Notes: generated by a model not told the origin, from the sequence alone. A stretch of 37,821 nucleotides of DNA from Sulfurimonas sp. (GCF_027056685.1 NZ_JALUKE010000065.1:1-37821), one strand, 5' to 3'. Shown: positions 1 through 10,687, counted from the first letter of the stretch. A program made the numbers and translations.

Positions 1-2
1 CC

Positions 3-644
3 TCTAAACATAGGGGATATATTCAGTTTACCAAACGCAGTCCCATCAATAGAAAAAAAATCATTACACAAATTAGAAAACTTTACAAAACAAAATATAA
101 TTCTATTACAATTAAAAATATATCTGTACAACCAAATGTATATATGGAAAAACTTCCTTCATCCTATACAGTTCATTTTGAAGAAAAATCTTATCTCTCT
201 AGTAAAGGCGTACTTTATATTAAAACACAAGAGAGAAGAAAAATATTTTTTCATTATCTTGTAAGTGCAAAAGTTACTATTTACCAAGCAAAAAGAGATA
301 TAAGAAAAGGTACTCATTTAGAAAATAGAAATTGTCAAAAAAAGAGTATAATGTTAGATAAATTTTGGGCTATGCCCGTGCAAGATATAAACAAACATCA
401 ATACCAAAGTAAATATAACATTAGAGCTGGGCGTACAATTACGATGCGTAATGTAACAGGTCTTGATTTGGTGAGGCGAGGCTCGCGAATCAATGTTTTT
501 ATGGGTGATGAAAATATGCAAATTTCTTTTTCGGCAAAAGCTCTACAAAATGGAGAGTTAGAAGACACTATAAATGTCCTTAGCAGAGAGGGAAGAAAAA
601 TAAAAGTTATTGTAACTGGTAAAAACAGAGCAGAGGTAAGATGA
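3..644 (+). CDS. flgA: Flagella basal body P-ring formation protein FlgA-like (SAF domain), 5' end outside window
   Basis: The frame is open from position 3 with no stop, so the listed ORF start at 144 is probably internal. C-terminus 'IRAGRTITMRNVTGLDLVRRGSRINVFMGDENMQISFSAKALQNGELEDTINVLS' is FlgA-like. Followed by ubiX. Confidence 0.75.
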   Translation, partial: SKHRGYIQFTKRSPINRKKIITQIRKLYKTKYNSITIKNISVQPNVYMEKLPSSYTVHFEEKSYLSSKGVLYIKTQERRKIFFHYLVSAKVTIYQAKRDIRKGTHLENRNCQKKSIMLDKFWAMPVQDINKHQYQSKYNIRAGRTITMRNVTGLDLVRRGSRINVFMGDENMQISFSAKALQNGELEDTINVLSREGRKIKVIVTGKNRAEVR

Positions 645-1183
645 AAAAAAGAAAAATTGTAGTGGCTGTTAGCGGCGCAAGTGGTGTCAATATGGGCATA
701 AAAGTTTTAGAACTACTTCCCTCCTCTGTTGAAAAGCATTTTGTGATGTCACAAAATGCAAAAACAGTACTTGCTAAAGAGATGAAAGATGTTTATATTC
801 ATGATAACGAAGATATTTCAGCCTCTATAGCTTCAGGCTCTTTTGGAGTTGATGCGATGATAATCGTACCTTGTTCTATGAATACTTTAGCAAAAATTTC
901 CTGTGGCATTGCAGATAATCTTACAACTCGTTGTGCAGCGGTAATAATAAAAGAGCAAAAAAAGCTCATTCTTGCACCTCGTGAGATGCCTTTTTCTCCA
1001 ATAGCGCTTGAAAATATGCATAAACTCTCTTCTCTTGGAATTATCATTGCACCCCCTGTCATGGCATACTACTCCGAGCAACAGACGCTCAATGAAATGG
1101 AGAACTTTGTTATAGGTAAGTGGTTTGATTTGCTTGGAATTGAAAATAGTTTATATAAAAGGTGGCAGAGTGAAGAGTCGTAA
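641..1183 (+). CDS. ubiX: UbiX family flavin prenyltransferase
   Basis: N-terminus KIVVAVSGASG, IIVPCSMNTLAKISCGIADNLTTRCA and APREMPF motifs typical of UbiX. Confidence 0.93.
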   Translation: MKKRKIVVAVSGASGVNMGIKVLELLPSSVEKHFVMSQNAKTVLAKEMKDVYIHDNEDISASIASGSFGVDAMIIVPCSMNTLAKISCGIADNLTTRCAAVIIKEQKKLILAPREMPFSPIALENMHKLSSLGIIIAPPVMAYYSEQQTLNEMENFVIGKWFDLLGIENSLYKRWQSEES

Positions 1184-1667
1184 AATTGCACTATATCCGG
1201 GGACATTTGATCCTATTACAAATGGACATTTTGACATTATTGAGCGTGCAGGAAAACTTTTTGATGAGGTCATAGTTGCAATAGCTGAATCAAAAGATAA
1301 AAATCCTATGTTTGATCTTGATGATAGAATCCAGATGGCACGCTTAGCAACTATGAAACTTGATAATGTTCGTGTAGTTGGTTTTAATAACCTTACAATA
1401 GAACTCGCACATGAGCATGATGCTGGTGTCCTTATTCGTGGACTTCGTGCGGTAAGTGATTTTGAGTATGAACTCCAACTAGGCTACCTTAATAACTCAC
1501 TTGATGATACAATTGAGACTGTTTATCTTATGCCAACACTCAAACATGCTTTTGTAAGTTCTTCCATCGTGAGAAACCTACTAAAATTCAATGGAAAAAT
1601 AGAGCATCTTCTTCCTGCAGAGATTCAAGATATGGTTATTCGGACAAGTCAATGTACATTGCTATAG
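1170..1667 (+). CDS. coaD: Pantetheine-phosphate adenylyltransferase
   Basis: ALYPGTFDPITNGHFDIIERA and GLRAVSDFEYELQ motifs. Probable GTG start at 1170 (VKSRKIALYPG) inside the longer listed ORF. Confidence 0.95.
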   Translation: MKSRKIALYPGTFDPITNGHFDIIERAGKLFDEVIVAIAESKDKNPMFDLDDRIQMARLATMKLDNVRVVGFNNLTIELAHEHDAGVLIRGLRAVSDFEYELQLGYLNNSLDDTIETVYLMPTLKHAFVSSSIVRNLLKFNGKIEHLLPAEIQDMVIRTSQCTLL

Positions 1668-2227
1668 AAGGCATAGATACTGCGGGTAAAAGCACACAAA
1701 TAGCAGCACTTTCAAAACACTTTATAAACGCAGTCATCACAAAAGAACCAGGTGGCACGACCATAGGCAAAGAGATTCGAGAGATGGTACTCAGTGCCAA
1801 AACAAAAAGTAAAAGAGCAGAATTTTTACTCTTTTTAGCAGATCGTGCAGAGCATGTAGCAGAAGTAATCGAGCCAAATCTTGATAAGATGATAATCTCA
1901 GACAGAAGTGCCGTAAGTGGTGTTGCTTATGCACTCATACAAGGTGACATTGACAAAAAAAGTCTTATAGAGCTTAATAATTTTGCTACAAAAGGGGTCT
2001 ACCCTCAAAAAGTCTTCTTACTGCGTTTGACAAAAGAGGAACTTGAATTTAGACTCTCACAGAAAGAGCTTGACGGCATTGAGCTTCGTGGAACTGAGTA
2101 TCTTTTAGCTATTCAAGAGGCAATTATTGAGGCAACAAAACTTCTTGGACTTGAACTTGTAGAGATCGATGCAACTAAGAGCATAGAGGCTATAACACAA
2201 AACATACTAAACAATATTAATCAATAA
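1652..2227 (+). CDS. tmk: dTMP kinase
   Basis: P-loop EGIDTAGKSTQ, TKEPGGT and SDRSAVSGVAY motifs. Confidence 0.94.
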   Translation: MYIAIEGIDTAGKSTQIAALSKHFINAVITKEPGGTTIGKEIREMVLSAKTKSKRAEFLLFLADRAEHVAEVIEPNLDKMIISDRSAVSGVAYALIQGDIDKKSLIELNNFATKGVYPQKVFLLRLTKEELEFRLSQKELDGIELRGTEYLLAIQEAIIEATKLLGLELVEIDATKSIEAITQNILNNINQ

Positions 2228-2243
2228 AAGGGGAAAAATAGGC

Positions 2244-3458
2244 ATGATAAAATCACTTCGTGGAATGAATGATATATTAGAAGAAGATGAGTATAAAAGA
2301 TTTACATACTTTTTAAAAGTGGCTAGTAGCGTAGCAGAAAAATATGGTTTTCACTACATTGAAACACCGCTTTTAGAAGAGACTTCACTCTTTAAACGCA
2401 GTGTTGGAGAGAGTAGTGACATTGTTGGAAAAGAGATGTATCAGTTTATAGATAAAGGGGAGAATGATGTTTGTCTTCGCCCTGAGGGAACGGCTGGTGT
2501 GGTTCGTGCTTTTATACAAAAAAAGCTTGACCGTGCAGGAGGAACACATCGTTTTTTCTACTATGGACCTATGTTTCGCTATGAGAGGCCACAAAAAGGA
2601 CGACTTAGAGAGTTTCACCAATTTGGAGTGGAGAGTTTTGGGCTTGAGAGTGTCTATGAAGATGCTGCGATGATTATGATGGTTGCTGATATTTTAAATG
2701 AGTTAGGAATTGGTTATAGACTCCAACTCAACTCGTTAGGTGATCAAAATTGTATGCCACAATACCGTGATAACCTCGTCTCATTCATTGAGAGTGTTGA
2801 AGATAAAATCTGTGAAGATTGTAAACGCAGAAAAGAGACGAATCCTATTCGTGTGCTTGATTGTAAAAATGAGCATTGTCAAGCACTCTATGAAAATGCA
2901 CCAAAACTTCTAAATGCACTTTGTGAAAATTGTGAAAGTGACTTTAACAAACTCAAAAATATACTTGATGCAAATAATATTGCTTATGAAATAGATACAA
3001 ACCTTGTGCGTGGACTTGATTACTACTCAAAGACTGCGTTTGAATTTGTAAGTGACAACATCGGCTCTCAAAGTGCCATAGCAGGTGGTGGAAGATATGA
3101 TAGACTTGTAGAATTTCTTGATGGTCGTCCTACTCCTGCTGTTGGTTTTGCAATGGGAATTGAGAGACTTATGGAGCTTATAGAGATGCCACAAGAGAAA
3201 CGCAGCGGTTACTACCTTGGTGCTATGGATGATGAAGCGGTTGATCTTATTATCACGACAACACAGAAAAAACGCAAATCGGATAAAGCAACTTGTGAAT
3301 ACCGTGCAAGAAATCTTAAAGCACACCTTAAAAACGCAGACAAAGCAAATGCGAGATACTGTTGTATTGTCGGTTCAAACGAACTAGAAAATGGTACTAT
3401 TTGGGTAAAAGATTTGGAAGAAAAAAGAGAAGAAACAGTAAAACTCGAAGATTTCTAA
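2244..3458 (+). CDS. hisS: Histidine--tRNA ligase
   Basis: RGMNDIL, LRPEGTAGVVRAF and GGGRYDRLVE motifs of HisRS. Confidence 0.96.
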   Translation: MIKSLRGMNDILEEDEYKRFTYFLKVASSVAEKYGFHYIETPLLEETSLFKRSVGESSDIVGKEMYQFIDKGENDVCLRPEGTAGVVRAFIQKKLDRAGGTHRFFYYGPMFRYERPQKGRLREFHQFGVESFGLESVYEDAAMIMMVADILNELGIGYRLQLNSLGDQNCMPQYRDNLVSFIESVEDKICEDCKRRKETNPIRVLDCKNEHCQALYENAPKLLNALCENCESDFNKLKNILDANNIAYEIDTNLVRGLDYYSKTAFEFVSDNIGSQSAIAGGGRYDRLVEFLDGRPTPAVGFAMGIERLMELIEMPQEKRSGYYLGAMDDEAVDLIITTTQKKRKSDKATCEYRARNLKAHLKNADKANARYCCIVGSNELENGTIWVKDLEEKREETVKLEDF

Positions 3459-3470
3459 AGGGTAAAGTAA

Positions 3471-5300
3471 GTGAAAAATTTTGGTTTAAATCTTTGGGCA
3501 AATAAAAACTTTATTATAGAAGATGGTGAGATAAAACTTAACTATAAATCTATGCCTTCTCTTTTAAACATCACAAAAAAGATACGAGAAAATGATGTAA
3601 AAGGCCCTATTCTTTTGCGTTTTCCACATCTCATAAACAAGCAGATACAAACGCTTTACAACTACTTTGAAAAAGCAATCCAAGAGAACGCTTATCAGGG
3701 AAAATTTAACGCTGTTTTTCCTCTTAAAGTAAACCAATTTCCAGCTGTTGTAGATGCCATAAGCAGACAAGGTCAAAAGTATAACTATGGACTTGAAGCT
3801 GGAAGTAAAGCAGAACTCATTATTGCTATGAGCAAAACTCCCCATAACGCAAATATTACGGTAAATGGTTTTAAAGACGAAGAGATGCTTACACTCAGTT
3901 TTATTGCAGCACAGAGTGGACACAATATTACTGTTACTATTGAGGGTCTTAATGAGTTAGAGACCATAATAAGTGTTGCGTCAAAACATAATCTAAAAGT
4001 TCCAAATATTGGTATACGAGTAAGACTGCATAGTGCAGGTAGTGGTAATTGGGCGAAAAGTGGCGGGATGGATGCTAAATTTGGACTCACTTCTACAGAG
4101 ATTATAGAGGCTATAAGTCTACTCAAAAATGCGAATCTTTTAGAGAAACTTACTATGATTCACTTTCATATTGGCTCACAGATGGCAGATATTGCGCCCA
4201 TTAAAAAAGCCCTACGAGAAGCGGGAAATATCTATGCAGAGCTTAAAAAAATGGGAGCAGTTTCACTCTCAAGTATAAACATAGGAGGCGGACTTGCAGT
4301 TGAGTATGAGCAACATACAAAATCAGACACAAGAAACTACTCTATAGAGGAGTTTTCAAGTTCTGTTGTCTTTTTACTTGGCGAAATTATGGATGCAAAA
4401 GATGTAACACATCCCGATATTTTTACAGAATCAGGACGTTTTGTGGTAGCTTCACATTCTGTTCTCATTACTCCTGTATTGGAGCTTTTTTCACAAGATT
4501 ATCAAGAACAATTACTCAACTTTAAAGAGAATAATCCTCCACTTATTGAAGAGCTTATTGAACTCAATCGTCTTTTAAACAATGCAAACTGTATAGAGTA
4601 TCTCCACGATGCACTTGACCATATGGAGTCACTTTTTACACTCTTTGATTTAGGTTATATTGACCTGCAAGACCGTTCAAACGCAGAGATACTTGTCCAC
4701 AATATCATTAAGAAAGCACTCTATCTAAAGTCATCAAATCCGACAAATGAGCTTGAAGCACTACAAACAAAACTTCAAGAACGCTACCTTATAAACGCCT
4801 CTATTTTTCAGAGTCTTCCTGATTATTGGGGTCTAGGACAACACTTTCCAGTGATGCCAATTCATCATCTCAACATTACACCACTTCGTGCTGCTTCTTT
4901 GTGGGACATCACTTGTGATAGTGATGGAGAGATTGGCTTTAATCCTGAGAAACCTCTCTATCTTCACGATGTAAACCTTGATGAAGAGGATTATTTTCTT
5001 GGATTTTTTAATGTCGGCGCTTACCAAGAGACCTTAGGTATGAATCACAATCTTTTTACCCATCCAAATGAATATACCATCATCATTAATGATACAGATT
5101 ATGAAATATCAAACGCAGTCGAATCAAAAAATATTTTACAAATCCTAGAATCTATTGGCTATGACGGCAATAATATTGTAACAAAACTTAATTCAGAACT
5201 TGAAAATAGTGAATTTATTGCAGAAAAAGAAAAAAGTGATACACTTGCGATATTAAAAAAACTTTTAAGTCAAAATGGCTATTTAAGAACTACAAACTAA
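3471..5300 (+). CDS. speA: Biosynthetic arginine decarboxylase (GTG start)
   Basis: NYGLEAGSKAEL, HFHIGSQ, INIGGGLAVEYEQ and FTESGRFVVASHSVL motifs. Length 609 aa. Confidence 0.95.
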   Translation: MKNFGLNLWANKNFIIEDGEIKLNYKSMPSLLNITKKIRENDVKGPILLRFPHLINKQIQTLYNYFEKAIQENAYQGKFNAVFPLKVNQFPAVVDAISRQGQKYNYGLEAGSKAELIIAMSKTPHNANITVNGFKDEEMLTLSFIAAQSGHNITVTIEGLNELETIISVASKHNLKVPNIGIRVRLHSAGSGNWAKSGGMDAKFGLTSTEIIEAISLLKNANLLEKLTMIHFHIGSQMADIAPIKKALREAGNIYAELKKMGAVSLSSINIGGGLAVEYEQHTKSDTRNYSIEEFSSSVVFLLGEIMDAKDVTHPDIFTESGRFVVASHSVLITPVLELFSQDYQEQLLNFKENNPPLIEELIELNRLLNNANCIEYLHDALDHMESLFTLFDLGYIDLQDRSNAEILVHNIIKKALYLKSSNPTNELEALQTKLQERYLINASIFQSLPDYWGLGQHFPVMPIHHLNITPLRAASLWDITCDSDGEIGFNPEKPLYLHDVNLDEEDYFLGFFNVGAYQETLGMNHNLFTHPNEYTIIINDTDYEISNAVESKNILQILESIGYDGNNIVTKLNSELENSEFIAEKEKSDTLAILKKLLSQNGYLRTTN

Positions 5301-5309
5301 AGGACAAAA

Positions 5310-6011
5310 ATGGGTGTTTTTGCAAATATTAGAGAAGACTTTGCCAACGCTTATAAAAATGATCCAGCGCTCAATTCTAGACTTGATTTTGTCTTTAACT
5401 ATCCTGGTGTTTGGGCTGTCGCTTGGTATAGAGTAGCACATAAACTTTATACTTCTAACTTTAAAAGAACAGCAAGAATTATTATGGGCATAAACCAAAT
5501 TCTTACAAATATTGACATCCATCCTGCTGCAGTTATTGGTAGTCGTGTTTTTATTGACCATGGTGTCGGTGTTGTCATTGGAGAAACAGCTATTGTAGAA
5601 GATGATGTACTCATTTACCAGGGAGTTACTCTTGGTGGTGTTTCACTTATACACGGCAAACGCCATCCTACAATAAAAAAAGGCGCAGTTATTGGTGCTG
5701 GAGCAAAAATACTTGGCAATATTGAAATTGGAGAGTATGCAAAAGTTGGCGCAAACTCTGTTGTTGTTAAAGCCGTTCCAGATTGTTCTACTGCTATTGG
5801 TATTCCTGCGCATATCATCGAAAAAGGAAGATGTAAAGACCCCTTTATGCACAATATGCTTCCTGACATAAACAAAGAGATGTTTGAATATATGCTAAAA
5901 AGGGTTGCTGTACTTGAACATATTCTTATCAAAGATCACCATGAGTTACTCGATCAAGATTTAGAACTTGAAAATATTTACGAATCTTTCATAAAATCTA
6001 TGAAAAATTAA
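5310..6011 (+). CDS. cysE: Serine O-acetyltransferase
   Basis: Hexapeptide repeats, 'HPAAVIGSRVFIDHGVGVVIGETAIVEDDVLIYQGVTLGG'. Confidence 0.94.
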   Translation: MGVFANIREDFANAYKNDPALNSRLDFVFNYPGVWAVAWYRVAHKLYTSNFKRTARIIMGINQILTNIDIHPAAVIGSRVFIDHGVGVVIGETAIVEDDVLIYQGVTLGGVSLIHGKRHPTIKKGAVIGAGAKILGNIEIGEYAKVGANSVVVKAVPDCSTAIGIPAHIIEKGRCKDPFMHNMLPDINKEMFEYMLKRVAVLEHILIKDHHELLDQDLELENIYESFIKSMKN

Positions 6012-6043
6012 TCTCTCTAAACTTATCTATACAATAGTTTTAG

Positions 6044-6049
6044 TATAAT
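6044..6049 (+). promoter_or_regulatory. Candidate sigma70-type -10 box (TATAAT) upstream of aspartate aminotransferase gene
   Basis: TATAAT 30 nt upstream of the ATG at 6079, in the intergenic gap after cysE. Confidence 0.5.
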
Positions 6050-6078
6050 TCCTTTAATATTTCGCTTAAAGGGTTTTT

Positions 6079-7251
6079 ATGCTAACAAAACGCATCAATA
6101 CACTATCTGAATCAATTACAATCGCTGTTTCTGCACTTGCACAAGAGCTAAAAGACGAAGGAAAAGATATATTAAGCTTTTCTGCTGGTGAACCAGACTT
6201 TGATACACCTCGAGTTATTAAAGATGCGGCAATCACTGCCATTAATGATGGTTTTACAAAATATACCGCTGTTGATGGTATCCCTGCTCTTAAATCTGCC
6301 GTTGCAAACAAACTCAAACGAGATAACAATCTTGAGTATTCACCAAAGCAGATTATAGTCAGCAATGGGGCAAAGCACTCTTTATTTAATCTTTTTTCAG
6401 CAAGTATTGAAGATGGTGCAGAGGTTATTATTCCCGCACCTTATTGGGTTACTTATCCTGAACTTGTAAAATATTGTGGTGGAAAAGTTGTAGAGATTCA
6501 AACAAGTGATGCTACTGCGTTTAAAATTACACCACAACAACTCAAAGATGCAATTACACCAAAAACTAAGATGTTAGTGCTAACAACACCATCAAATCCT
6601 ACTGGTGCAATTTACTCAAAAGAAGAGCTTACAGCACTTGGAGAGGTTTTAAAAGGTACAGACATAATTGTTGCAAGTGATGAGATGTATGAAAAACTTA
6701 CTTATGATGGTGAATTTATCTCGGCTGCTGCAATTAGTGAAGATATGTTTAAACGAACTGTTACTATTAATGGTCTTAGTAAATCTGTTGCAATGACTGG
6801 TTGGAGATTTGGGTATATGGCAGCTTATGATACAGAGCTTATTCAAGCAACAAAAAAACTACAGTCTCAAAGTACATCAAACATCTCTTCTATTACACAA
6901 TATGCTGCTATTGCTGGGCTTGATGGTTCTGCTGACGCAGATGTGGCAATGATGAGAAAAGAGTTTATAAAACGCCGTGATGAAGCAGTAGAACTTTTTA
7001 ATGCAGTAGATGGTCTTAGTGTTTTAAAACCAGATGGTGCATTTTATCTCTTTGTAAATATTCAAGAAGTAAGCAATGATTCACTTAACTTTGCAAAAGA
7101 TTTACTTGCAAGTAAAGGTGTTGCAGTTGTTCCTGGCGTTGGTTTTGGAAGTGAAGGTTACTTTAGATTTAGTTTTGCAACAGGTATGACGACTATAAGA
7201 GAAGGAATAAAAAGAATAGCTGAGTTCACTCAAGAACTCAAAAATAAGTAG
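6079..7251 (+). CDS. aspC: Pyridoxal phosphate-dependent aminotransferase, aspartate aminotransferase type
   Basis: FSAGEPDFDTP, TTPSNPTGAIYS and NGLSKSVAMTGWRFGY motifs. Confidence 0.9.
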   Translation: MLTKRINTLSESITIAVSALAQELKDEGKDILSFSAGEPDFDTPRVIKDAAITAINDGFTKYTAVDGIPALKSAVANKLKRDNNLEYSPKQIIVSNGAKHSLFNLFSASIEDGAEVIIPAPYWVTYPELVKYCGGKVVEIQTSDATAFKITPQQLKDAITPKTKMLVLTTPSNPTGAIYSKEELTALGEVLKGTDIIVASDEMYEKLTYDGEFISAAAISEDMFKRTVTINGLSKSVAMTGWRFGYMAAYDTELIQATKKLQSQSTSNISSITQYAAIAGLDGSADADVAMMRKEFIKRRDEAVELFNAVDGLSVLKPDGAFYLFVNIQEVSNDSLNFAKDLLASKGVAVVPGVGFGSEGYFRFSFATGMTTIREGIKRIAEFTQELKNK

Positions 7252-7267
7252 GTTCTAAAACCTACTT
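7246..7267. terminator. Hairpin between convergent genes, candidate bidirectional terminator
   Basis: Perfect 9-bp inverted repeat AAGTAGGTT-CTAA-AACCTACTT spanning the stop codons of both converging genes. Confidence 0.6.
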
Positions 7268-7465
7268 TAAAGCTGATAAAGCTTCTATAACTGCATCAAC
7301 ATTTTCAAGTGGAATATGTACTTTCCACTCTGGCTCATCAGAATTTCCTGCTAAAGAGATACCTACACTTGCCACAGCACCACTTCCTGCCCCGTAAGGC
7401 TCTTCAATTTTTCTAACAGAAATTACTCCGTTTTTTGTACCGTTTAATGGAATTATTTTTGACAT
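7262..7465 (-). CDS. Small conserved hypothetical protein (67 aa)
   Basis: ORF between aspC and lpxD, with an AAGGAG-like sequence upstream of its start. Confidence 0.65.
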   Translation of the reverse strand: MSKIIPLNGTKNGVISVRKIEEPYGAGSGAVASVGISLAGNSDEPEWKVHIPLENVDAVIEALSALK

Positions 7466-7481
7466 TTCCGACTCCTTTTAT

Positions 7482-8432
7482 TTATTTGACAAGTTTAGCA
7501 AGTTTTGCCTGAAATTTCAACCACTCTCTATGACCCATCAAAGGAAAACCCGCATAAGTTTTACCTGGTTCTTTTATGGAATTTGTAATACCACTACGAG
7601 CAGCAAAGGTAGAAAACGGTGCAACTTCCAAATGTCCAGCAGTTGCAGATTGACCACCCATGACAACATTGCGTCCAAGTTTTGTAGAACCTGCAAGACC
7701 AGATTGAGAAACCATTACACTATATTCCCCTACTTCACAGTTATGCCCAATTTGGACAAGGTTGTCGATGCGTGTACCTTTTTTAATAAGTGTTGAGCCA
7801 AATACAGCACGGTCAAGACTCGTGTTGCTTCCAATTTCCACATCATCTTCAACAACGACATTTCCATTTTGATAAATCTTTTTATGCTCACCCATATTAT
7901 TTGTAGCAAATCCAAAACCATCAGAACCTATAACGCTGTTTGCATGAATAATACAATCATTTCCAATTTTACAGTCTCTATAGACAGTAACACTGGGATA
8001 AAGAGTAGTATTGTCGCCAATGATAGCCTCAGCACCAACATATACATGTGCCAAAATTATACAATTTTCACCAATGACTGCACCGTTTGCTATTTCGGCT
8101 TTATCAGAAATTTTTGAGCCCTTTCCTATAACTGCTTTAGGTAAAGTATCGTCTTCTATTGGAGGAGCAAAGTATTTTGAGAGAATTGCCATTGACCAGT
8201 AAGGATTTGCAACGACAAGTGCCAAAGAGTTAGTAGGAACTTCATTTTTTACATCTTCGGAGACAATTACTGCCGCTGCGTTTGTCTCTTTTATATCTTT
8301 GACATATTTTGAATTAGAGACAAAAGAGAGTTCATTCTCTTTCGCATTTTTTAAGGTATTCATACCTACAATCTCTACATCAGAACCTTGAAATTCTGCA
8401 CCAATTATAGAAGCTATTTCACTTAATTTCAT
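7482..8432 (-). CDS. lpxD: UDP-3-O-(3-hydroxymyristoyl)glucosamine N-acyltransferase
   Basis: Left-handed beta-helix repeats, [14 protein letters not shown] and [27 protein letters not shown]. Start placed at [14 protein letters not shown]. Confidence 0.93.
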   Translation of the reverse strand: MKLSEIASIIGAEFQGSDVEIVGMNTLKNAKENELSFVSNSKYVKDIKETNAAAVIVSEDVKNEVPTNSLALVVANPYWSMAILSKYFAPPIEDDTLPKAVIGKGSKISDKAEIANGAVIGENCIILAHVYVGAEAIIGDNTTLYPSVTVYRDCKIGNDCIIHANSVIGSDGFGFATNNMGEHKKIYQNGNVVVEDDVEIGSNTSLDRAVFGSTLIKKGTRIDNLVQIGHNCEVGEYSVMVSQSGLAGSTKLGRNVVMGGQSATAGHLEVAPFSTFAARSGITNSIKEPGKTYAGFPLMGHREWLKFQAKLAKLVK

Positions 8433-8436
8433 CTTC

Positions 8437-8913
8437 TTACCTCTCAAGTGCAACAGCACCACTACGCACTATCTCTTTTGGATTGTAGCGTTTGACTGCA
8501 CAAAGAAAATTATCAATGCGTTTTGGTTCATCTGAGACCATTGCAATAATTACATTTTCACCAACATTCACAATTTTTCCATTATATGCTTCACAAAGAG
8601 CGTTAATATCACTTAAATTTTCGCTGATTGGGAATTTAATAAGTGCCATCTCTTTTTCAACCATATCTTCATGTTCATACACGCGTAAAACAGGAATAAG
8701 TTTGTGCAACTGTTTAGTAATTTGCTCAATTACACGCACACTTCCTGATGTAACAATCGTCAAACGAGAGTATTTACTCTCAGGAATTGGGGCAACAGTA
8801 AGCGATGTAATGTTATAACCACGACCAGAAAACAGATCAGTAATACGAGACAAAACACTTGCTTCATTAACAACGATAACCGAAACTACTCTTCTTGCAT
8901 TGTTGTCATTCAT
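8437..8913 (-). CDS. ilvN: Acetolactate synthase small subunit
   Basis: ACT domain '[33 protein letters not shown]'. Overlaps ilvB. Confidence 0.93.
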   Translation of the reverse strand: MNDNNARRVVSVIVVNEASVLSRITDLFSGRGYNITSLTVAPIPESKYSRLTIVTSGSVRVIEQITKQLHKLIPVLRVYEHEDMVEKEMALIKFPISENLSDINALCEAYNGKIVNVGENVIIAMVSDEPKRIDNFLCAVKRYNPKEIVRSGAVALER

Positions 8914-10610
8914 TATTTACTCTCCTTTTTCTCTAGTAACATCATATTAAATAGACTTCCACCTGATGGAACCATAGGCATTACATTTTCAAGTCGTTCA
9001 ACTTTTACCTCTATAAATGCAACAATATCTTTTTTAATTGCATCTTGAAGTGCTGCATCAAACTCCTCTTTTGTACTCACTCTATAGCCAATTCCACCAA
9101 ATGCCTCTGCAAGTTTTACAAAGTCTGGTTGTATAGATAAATCTGTTTCAGCATACCGTTTATCATAAAAAAGTGTCTGCCATTGACGCACCATTCCAAG
9201 AAAATTATTATTTAAAATAATGTTAACAACAGGTAGTTTTTTCTCAACAGCAGTCATAAGTTCTTGACAATTCATAAGAATTGAACCATCTCCCGTAAAG
9301 TTTATACTTGTTTTTTCAGGAGCTGCTGCTTTTACACCTATTGCTGCTGGAAAACCAAAGCCCATGGTTCCAAGTCCACCAGAACTAATAAACTGACGAG
9401 GTCTGCTAAATGGATAAAACTGCGCACTCCACATCTGATGTTGTCCAACATCTGTAGAGATATTTGCATTATCACCAAGCAATTCACCAACCCGCGCAAT
9501 AACCCATTGAGGCTTTAGTCTCTCACTATCTTCATAGTAAGTAAGTGGATGCAACTCATTAAAATTAACAATAGTTTCTCTCCACTGCTCATAATTTTGT
9601 GCATCAATTACTGAAGATTGTGCAAGCATATCATTTACAACATTTTTAATATCTCCAACAATTGGAAAGTTTGCATTTACAAGTTTAGAGATACTAGCAG
9701 GATCTATATCTACATGAATAACAGTAGCATTTTTTGCAAATTCAGAGAGTTTTCCCGTAACACGGTCATCAAATCTAGCACCAAGAGCAATAACCATATC
9801 GGTCTCACTCATAGCCATATTTGCTGCATAAGAGCCATGCATACCAAGCATCCCAATAAGCAAATCATCATCATGAGTGAGTGTTCCACGAGCCATAAAT
9901 GTTTCAACTGCAGGAATACCTGTTTTATGTACTAATTCGCGCACTTCATTTGATGCATTTGAATTAATAATACCACCACCAAGATAAAAAACAGGACGCT
10001 TCGCATTTGCTACTGCTTGCATCGCTTTTTTAATCTGGCGAGGGTTTCCTTTTGTGTGTGGTTTATATGTCTCAAGATCAAGTGCAACATCATAGTCAAA
10101 CTCTGCGATCTGTGCTGTAACATCTTTTGGAATGTCAACATGCACCGGACCAGGACGACCGCTTCTTGCAATGTAAAATGCCTCTTTTAAGATACGTGGT
10201 AAATCTGCTGCATCAGTGACAAGGTAGTTGTGTTTCGTACACGGACGGCTAATACCAACAGCATCAATCTCTTGAAACGCATCAGTACCGATAAGGCTCA
10301 TAGGAACCTGACCTGAGATAACAACTAAAGGAATGGAGTCCATATATGCATCTGCTAAACCAGTGACTGCGTTTGTAAAGCCAGGACCTGAAGTAATCAT
10401 CGCCACACCGACTTTTGCGCTGGCCTTTGAATAACCCTCAGCAGCATGAACTGCTGCTTGCTCATGACGAGTTAATATATGTTGGAATTTATCTTGTTTG
10501 TAAATTTCATCATATACGTTCATAATTGCTCCGCCGGGGTAGCCAAAAACTGTATCTACACCCTCCGCAATTAACGCTTCAATGACCATCTGTGCACCAC
10601 TAATTTGCAT
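8913..10610 (-). CDS. ilvB: Acetolactate synthase large subunit
   Basis: TPP enzyme, 'VFGYPGGAIMNVYDEIY' and 'GDGSILMNCQELMTAVEKKLPVVNIILNNNFLGMVRQWQ'. Confidence 0.96.
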   Translation of the reverse strand: MQISGAQMVIEALIAEGVDTVFGYPGGAIMNVYDEIYKQDKFQHILTRHEQAAVHAAEGYSKASAKVGVAMITSGPGFTNAVTGLADAYMDSIPLVVISGQVPMSLIGTDAFQEIDAVGISRPCTKHNYLVTDAADLPRILKEAFYIARSGRPGPVHVDIPKDVTAQIAEFDYDVALDLETYKPHTKGNPRQIKKAMQAVANAKRPVFYLGGGIINSNASNEVRELVHKTGIPAVETFMARGTLTHDDDLLIGMLGMHGSYAANMAMSETDMVIALGARFDDRVTGKLSEFAKNATVIHVDIDPASISKLVNANFPIVGDIKNVVNDMLAQSSVIDAQNYEQWRETIVNFNELHPLTYYEDSERLKPQWVIARVGELLGDNANISTDVGQHQMWSAQFYPFSRPRQFISSGGLGTMGFGFPAAIGVKAAAPEKTSINFTGDGSILMNCQELMTAVEKKLPVVNIILNNNFLGMVRQWQTLFYDKRYAETDLSIQPDFVKLAEAFGGIGYRVSTKEEFDAALQDAIKKDIVAFIEVKVERLENVMPMVPSGGSLFNMMLLEKKESK

Positions 10611-10687
10611 GAAAAGTCTCCTAAAAATATTATATTTTAAAAATTGTCAGATTTTACTCAAAAAGAGCTATATTTGAGGTTAAAGTT

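Noticed and set aside
799-1062. Long antisense ORFs in the track (e.g. 799-1062 -, 3785-4126 -, 5615-5932 -, 13237-13527 +)
   Set aside because: They lie entirely within strongly supported genes on the opposite strand and show no recognisable domains. They are shadow ORFs.
8437-8462. lpxD start overlapping ilvN (ORF start at 8462)
   Set aside because: The listed start lies upstream of a better start at [10 protein letters not shown] (8432), which leaves a normal short gap. The overlap is an ORF-caller artefact.
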